In this document: one piece after another, positions 15,580 to 18,199 of the stretch
Position numbering within the stretch: position 1 is the stretch's first letter
How the letters are laid out: each line of letters begins with the position of its first letter
Source of the DNA: DATCRE01 sp964235605
Lineage (GTDB): Bacteria > Bacteroidota > Bacteroidia > Cytophagales > Cyclobacteriaceae
Direction of reading: 5' to 3'
Assembly: GCA_964235605.1 (NCBI GenBank)
Contig: CAXSCR010000074.1
Span: forward strand, 1-18,199
DNA length: 18,199 nucleotides
Position numbers and translations under genes: made by a program
The notes under the pieces: model-generated
Told to the model about the DNA's origin: nothing
Databases searched by the model: none
The model's input: only the letters and a program-made list of their open reading frames with translations

Positions 15580-17283
15580 ATGATCCAGCCGCATCAGCTT
15601 ATGCCTAATAGTTCAATGTATAGATTTCTACCTGAAAGAAGCGAGATGGCTCACCTTATTTATGAGCATACATGGAGCGAAACTCTGGGACCCATTGATA
15701 CATGGTCACAAGCGCTTAAAACTTCTCTCGGTATAATGCTAACTTCGAAAGTCGCGATGCTTCTATTTTGGGGTGAAGACTCAATCTGTTTTTATAATGA
15801 CGCTTATCGTCAACTTAGGAACAGCCAGAATAGTCATCCAGAGGCGTTAGGCAAATTCGCTCATGATGTTTGGCCAGAAGCGTGGCATATAATTGGGCCC
15901 ATTATTAGTCAAGTTTTAGAAGGTGAGGTAGGAAATTTGGGTGAAGATAGATTCGTATATATTCCTCATAACGACAAAATTGAAAACGCCAATTATAGCT
16001 GTAGTTATAGCCCCGTGCTTAACGGAAAAGACCAGGTAGCAGGCGTGTTGGTTAGCTGTGTAGCCGATAACCTGCAAGACAAAAATCTACGGTTGAGTGA
16101 TCTTGTCACGACACAAAAGACTTATGATGCCGCAATTTTGGAAAGTGAAGAGCTATTCAGAAATCTTGCAGATCAGGCCCCCATGCTAATTTGGATGGTT
16201 GATGTTAATGCAAAAATTACCTACGCCAACAAAGAGCTATTGAATATTGTTGGTGTTAGCCATTACTCCGAAGTCACCGTCGAGGGTGGATGGCAAAATG
16301 TAACTCATCCAGATGATATTGCATCTGTTTTCGGATCTTTCATGGATGCGCTGTTAAAACAAAAACCCTACGTCGTTGAAGCCCGCCTTAAAAGTGAAGC
16401 TGAATATCAATGGTTTGTTTTTAAAGGGGTGCCGTGCTATACCTCTTCCGGAGAATTTAACGGGTTCATAGGTACGGCTGTTAACATAGACGAACAAAAA
16501 ATGTTAACGAAAGAACTGGAAATTAGAGTTAAAGAAAGAACTATACAATTAGACACGGCCAATCTTGCATTACAAGAATCTAATGAAAACTTGCTACAGT
16601 TTGCACATGTAGCGAGTCATGATTTGAAAGAACCTTTAAGAAAAATCAAAATGCTAAGCTATAGGCTTGAAGATGAATTAAAAGATTATTTGACCGATAT
16701 AGGAAGGGAGTTTCTCAATAAGATTCAATATTCAACTGAACGAATGTCTTCCATGATTGATGGCGTGCTTCAATACTCTTCATTAAATGCTAGTAATGAA
16801 AAAATCGAAAAAATAGATCTAAACTTAATTATAGATAGCATTGAAACTGACCTTGAATTAATAATACAACAAAAGGTCGCCAGAATAAAATGTAATCAAC
16901 TTCCCACGATTGAGGGTGCAAATGTATTGATTTATCAGTTATTCTATAATCTGATTAACAATTCTTTAAAATTTACAAGACATGGCGTGCCGCCGGAAAT
17001 TGAAATAAGCAATAGGGTAATTCATACAAAAGGCAATAGTTATGTTTTAGTTGAGTTAAAAGATAATGGTATTGGCTTTGAACAGTCGTATGCCGATAGA
17101 ATTTTTGATACCTTCTACCGTTTAAATTCTAAAGATAAGTATGAAGGTACTGGGCTTGGACTATCATTGTGTAAGAAAATTGTTAAACGTCATAATGGAA
17201 CCATAAGTGCAAAGAGTGGCGTAGATTGTGGTTCAATATTTACGATTGAGTTACCACTGAAGCAAGAAGCATCTTTTATATAA
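15580..17283 (+). CDS. PAS-domain sensor histidine kinase (cytoplasmic)
   Basis: A 567-residue kinase with no membrane segment. The N-terminal domain (about 14-165) is the PAS-like module often found at the start of such kinases, with HTWSETLGPIDTWSQALKTS at 30-49, FYNDAYR at 71-77 and SYSPV at 142-146. A second PAS domain spans about 188-305 (PMLIWMVDVNAKITYAN, then a WQNVTHPDD block), followed by a coiled coil (about 306-340). HisKA carries H347 in VASHDLKEPLRK. HATPase_c has the N-box LFYNLINNSLKF (454-465), the G1 box DNGIGF (495-500), FDTFYR (509-514) and the G2 box GTGLGL (523-528). All catalytic elements are present. It has no receiver domain and no response regulator beside it, so it is an orphan kinase; the LytTR protein to the right is on the other strand. 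The stimulus, presumably a small cytoplasmic ligand or redox signal, is not indicated. Confidence 0.93.
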   Translation: MIQPHQLMPNSSMYRFLPERSEMAHLIYEHTWSETLGPIDTWSQALKTSLGIMLTSKVAMLLFWGEDSICFYNDAYRQLRNSQNSHPEALGKFAHDVWPEAWHIIGPIISQVLEGEVGNLGEDRFVYIPHNDKIENANYSCSYSPVLNGKDQVAGVLVSCVADNLQDKNLRLSDLVTTQKTYDAAILESEELFRNLADQAPMLIWMVDVNAKITYANKELLNIVGVSHYSEVTVEGGWQNVTHPDDIASVFGSFMDALLKQKPYVVEARLKSEAEYQWFVFKGVPCYTSSGEFNGFIGTAVNIDEQKMLTKELEIRVKERTIQLDTANLALQESNENLLQFAHVASHDLKEPLRKIKMLSYRLEDELKDYLTDIGREFLNKIQYSTERMSSMIDGVLQYSSLNASNEKIEKIDLNLIIDSIETDLELIIQQKVARIKCNQLPTIEGANVLIYQLFYNLINNSLKFTRHGVPPEIEISNRVIHTKGNSYVLVELKDNGIGFEQSYADRIFDTFYRLNSKDKYEGTGLGLSLCKKIVKRHNGTISAKSGVDCGSIFTIELPLKQEASFI

Positions 17284-17462
17284 TAGTTTACCTGTTGCTA
17301 GTCTTAAGAATTAAGGTCCAACGTATCTTTGAGTTTAATGCCTTATTTATTAGTTCAGCTACCATTTTTGCAATATGTGTAGATATAAATTCATTCCATA
17401 GTTAGTTTTAGCGAAGATGCGCGAAGGCAAGTATTTCAAATCACATGCTAGGCGCAAAAGAA

Positions 17463-17504
17463 CCTGGCTTTTGTCTAGCGCCAATAGCGCCAGCAAAAGA
17501 CAGG
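17463..17504. terminator. Imperfect hairpin, first of a tandem pair
   Basis: CCTG-g-CTTTTG-t-CT-a-GCGC pairs around a CAATA loop with GCGC-c-AG-CAAAAG-a-CAGG, giving 16 base pairs with a few mismatches. The CTTTTG at 17468-17473 can instead pair with CAAAAG at 17455-17460, so two structures compete. Read leftwards it is followed by TTCTTTTG, which suits a back-up terminator for minus-strand transcription. Confidence 0.5.
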
Positions 17505-17511
17505 GTAATAA

Positions 17512-17557
17512 AACTTAAGATGATCGTGGCGCAATCAAGCCACGATCATCTTAAGTT
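17512..17557 (-). terminator. Perfect 19-bp hairpin, probable terminator
   Basis: AACTTAAGATGATCGTGGC (17512-17530) and its exact complement at 17539-17557 flank an 8-base loop. On the minus strand the stem is followed by TTTTATT, so it fits a Rho-independent terminator for the LytTR transcript, about 255 bp beyond that gene's stop. On the plus strand the following bases are TTCTCTTCT, so weak two-way action is possible. Confidence 0.65.
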
Positions 17558-17822
17558 CTCTTCTGTGTTTGCCTTACCTGGGGGTTTTACTTTTGGGGGC
17601 GCAATTGCTGTTCCATCTGCTGTAGGTGTAAGTGCGCGACACCCAGCCGCTGTCACTGCAGCCGGTGCTAATGTTATGATGATGGAGAATGGAAATGGCG
17701 ATGAAGGTGGAGGTGGAGGAAGTGGAGACATTAAGGAAAATTACAAAACCTTAGAAGACGCTACCGGTCAAATGAATAAACTGGAAAAAGCAAGTAGCCC
17801 AAAATTAAATTTTTTAAGGATG
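17558..17822 (+). pseudogene. Fossil tail of an Rhs-type polymorphic toxin (tentative)
   Basis: The plus frame beyond the hairpin reads as an alanine/glycine-rich linker (VSARHPAAVTAAGANV), then a Gly-rich hinge (GDEGGGGGSGD), then a helix-forming piece, DATGQMNKLEKASSPKLNF. This order resembles the junction between the core and C-terminal toxin of Rhs/polymorphic toxins in Bacteroidota, and the KLEKASSP piece resembles the start of some toxin domains there. The block is visibly GC-richer than its neighbours. There is no start other than an ATG at 17445, which would force translation through two hairpins, and the frame runs antisense into the LytTR gene, so any domain is missing. The family call is from memory of motif texture, not an alignment. 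Confidence 0.35.
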
Positions 17823-18155
17823 CATTATCTTCTTGTAAAAATTATCTTTAAATGTTTCAGATACAGGTATCAAAGCAGGTCCAATTTTTATTCGGTCACG
17901 TTCAACAGATTCTATTTTACTTAAGGAAACTATAAACGATTTATGAACCCTGCAAAATTCATTAGGCGGAAAAATTTGTTCCAGCTCCTTAAACGTCTCT
18001 AGGGTCATGATCTTTTTATCTACTGTATGTATTTGTCTGTAATCGCGCATGCCTTCAATAAATAGAATTTCTTCCAAGAATATTTTATCTAGTCGATATT
18101 CTGTTTTTATAAATATGTAAGACGTTTTTTTTACATCACCTGTATTAACCCACAT
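17814..18155 (-). CDS. Stand-alone LytTR DNA-binding transcriptional regulator
   Basis: A 113-residue protein consisting almost wholly of a LytTR domain (about 14-110): FIKTEYRLDKIFLEEILFIEG at 15-35 (beta strands), RDYRQIHT at 37-44, FCRVHKSFIVSLSKIESV at 67-84 and the recognition end IPVSETFKDNF at 96-106. Normal LytR-type regulators have an N-terminal receiver of about 120 residues; here it is absent, and an in-frame TAG lies just upstream of the ATG, so the protein is either a natural stand-alone LytTR or the surviving end of a broken regulator. The MWVNTGDVKK start lacks the usual linker. Only 44 bases of upstream sequence are in the window, so its promoter and any operon partner are not visible. 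It cannot be phosphorylated itself. Confidence 0.8.
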   Translation of the reverse strand: MWVNTGDVKKTSYIFIKTEYRLDKIFLEEILFIEGMRDYRQIHTVDKKIMTLETFKELEQIFPPNEFCRVHKSFIVSLSKIESVERDRIKIGPALIPVSETFKDNFYKKIMHP

Positions 18156-18199
18156 TGCAGCTTTTTGGTGCTAAACGAGAAATTTGAATTTTTTTTCGT

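Noticed and set aside
17445..17557. N-terminal part of the 159-codon plus frame from the ATG at 17445
   Set aside because: It translates through two strong hairpins and the peptide has no protein-like texture; only the part after 17557 looks derived from a real gene.
17546..17731. 61-codon minus frame with a proline-rich start and a lipobox-like TAAGC
   Set aside because: Its stop lies inside the terminator hairpin and its composition is explained as the complement of the Gly/Ala-rich plus frame; kept only as an alternative to test.

Overview
The window looks like a chromosomal stretch from a Bacteroidota genome, most likely of the order Cytophagales. The reasons are low GC, mostly weak Shine-Dalgarno signals, a periplasmic two-component-type beta-propeller sensor, hybrid and PAS histidine kinases of Cytophagales style, a LytTR regulator, phytase-like secreted proteins and long gene-poor spacers. 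This assignment is inference from gene content; no ribosomal or other marker gene is present.

Layout. At the left, on the minus strand, a small SpoIIAA/STAS-like protein (1577-1990) is followed 57 bp later by a 435-residue protein (212-1519) that fuses a class I SAM-dependent methyltransferase to a chorismate-lyase (UbiC-like) domain. Next comes a spacer of about 2.1 kb (1991-4118) with no intact gene. It holds a decayed IS3-family insertion sequence, a short orphan reading frame on the minus strand and GCTGCTAGCT-type repeats. A 99-residue hypothetical protein then precedes a receiver-histidine kinase (4589-5722) and a PfkB-family sugar kinase (5895-6806).

The centre holds a doubtful small ORF and a 550-residue protein built only of eight helicase-associated (HA) repeats with no helicase (7201-8853). 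After it lies a structured intergenic region: a 51-bp cruciform and a 20-bp palindrome just upstream of a Bacteroidota-type -7 box. Then comes a 1083-residue periplasmic sensor (9230-12481) with fourteen Reg_prop blades, a Y_Y_Y domain, one membrane segment, a GAF-like domain and coiled coils, but no kinase.

On the right, two minus-strand beta-propeller proteins (12811-13968 and 14175-15086) appear to be distant paralogues. They are followed by a plus-strand PAS histidine kinase (15580-17283), a pair of strong hairpins (17463-17557), a GC-richer block that reads like the broken tail of an Rhs-type polymorphic toxin, and a stand-alone LytTR DNA-binding protein (17814-18155, minus).

How the genes relate. 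Most units look independently transcribed. The only clear operon is the STAS-like gene plus the methyltransferase-UbiC fusion. The two kinases have no dedicated neighbouring response regulator, although the first carries its own receiver domain, so the window is a collection of orphan signalling genes mixed with accessory DNA. The most unusual items are the methyltransferase-UbiC fusion, the helicase-free HA-repeat protein, the kinase-less propeller-GAF sensor with its palindromic promoter region, and the toxin-tail fossil beside tandem terminator-like hairpins.
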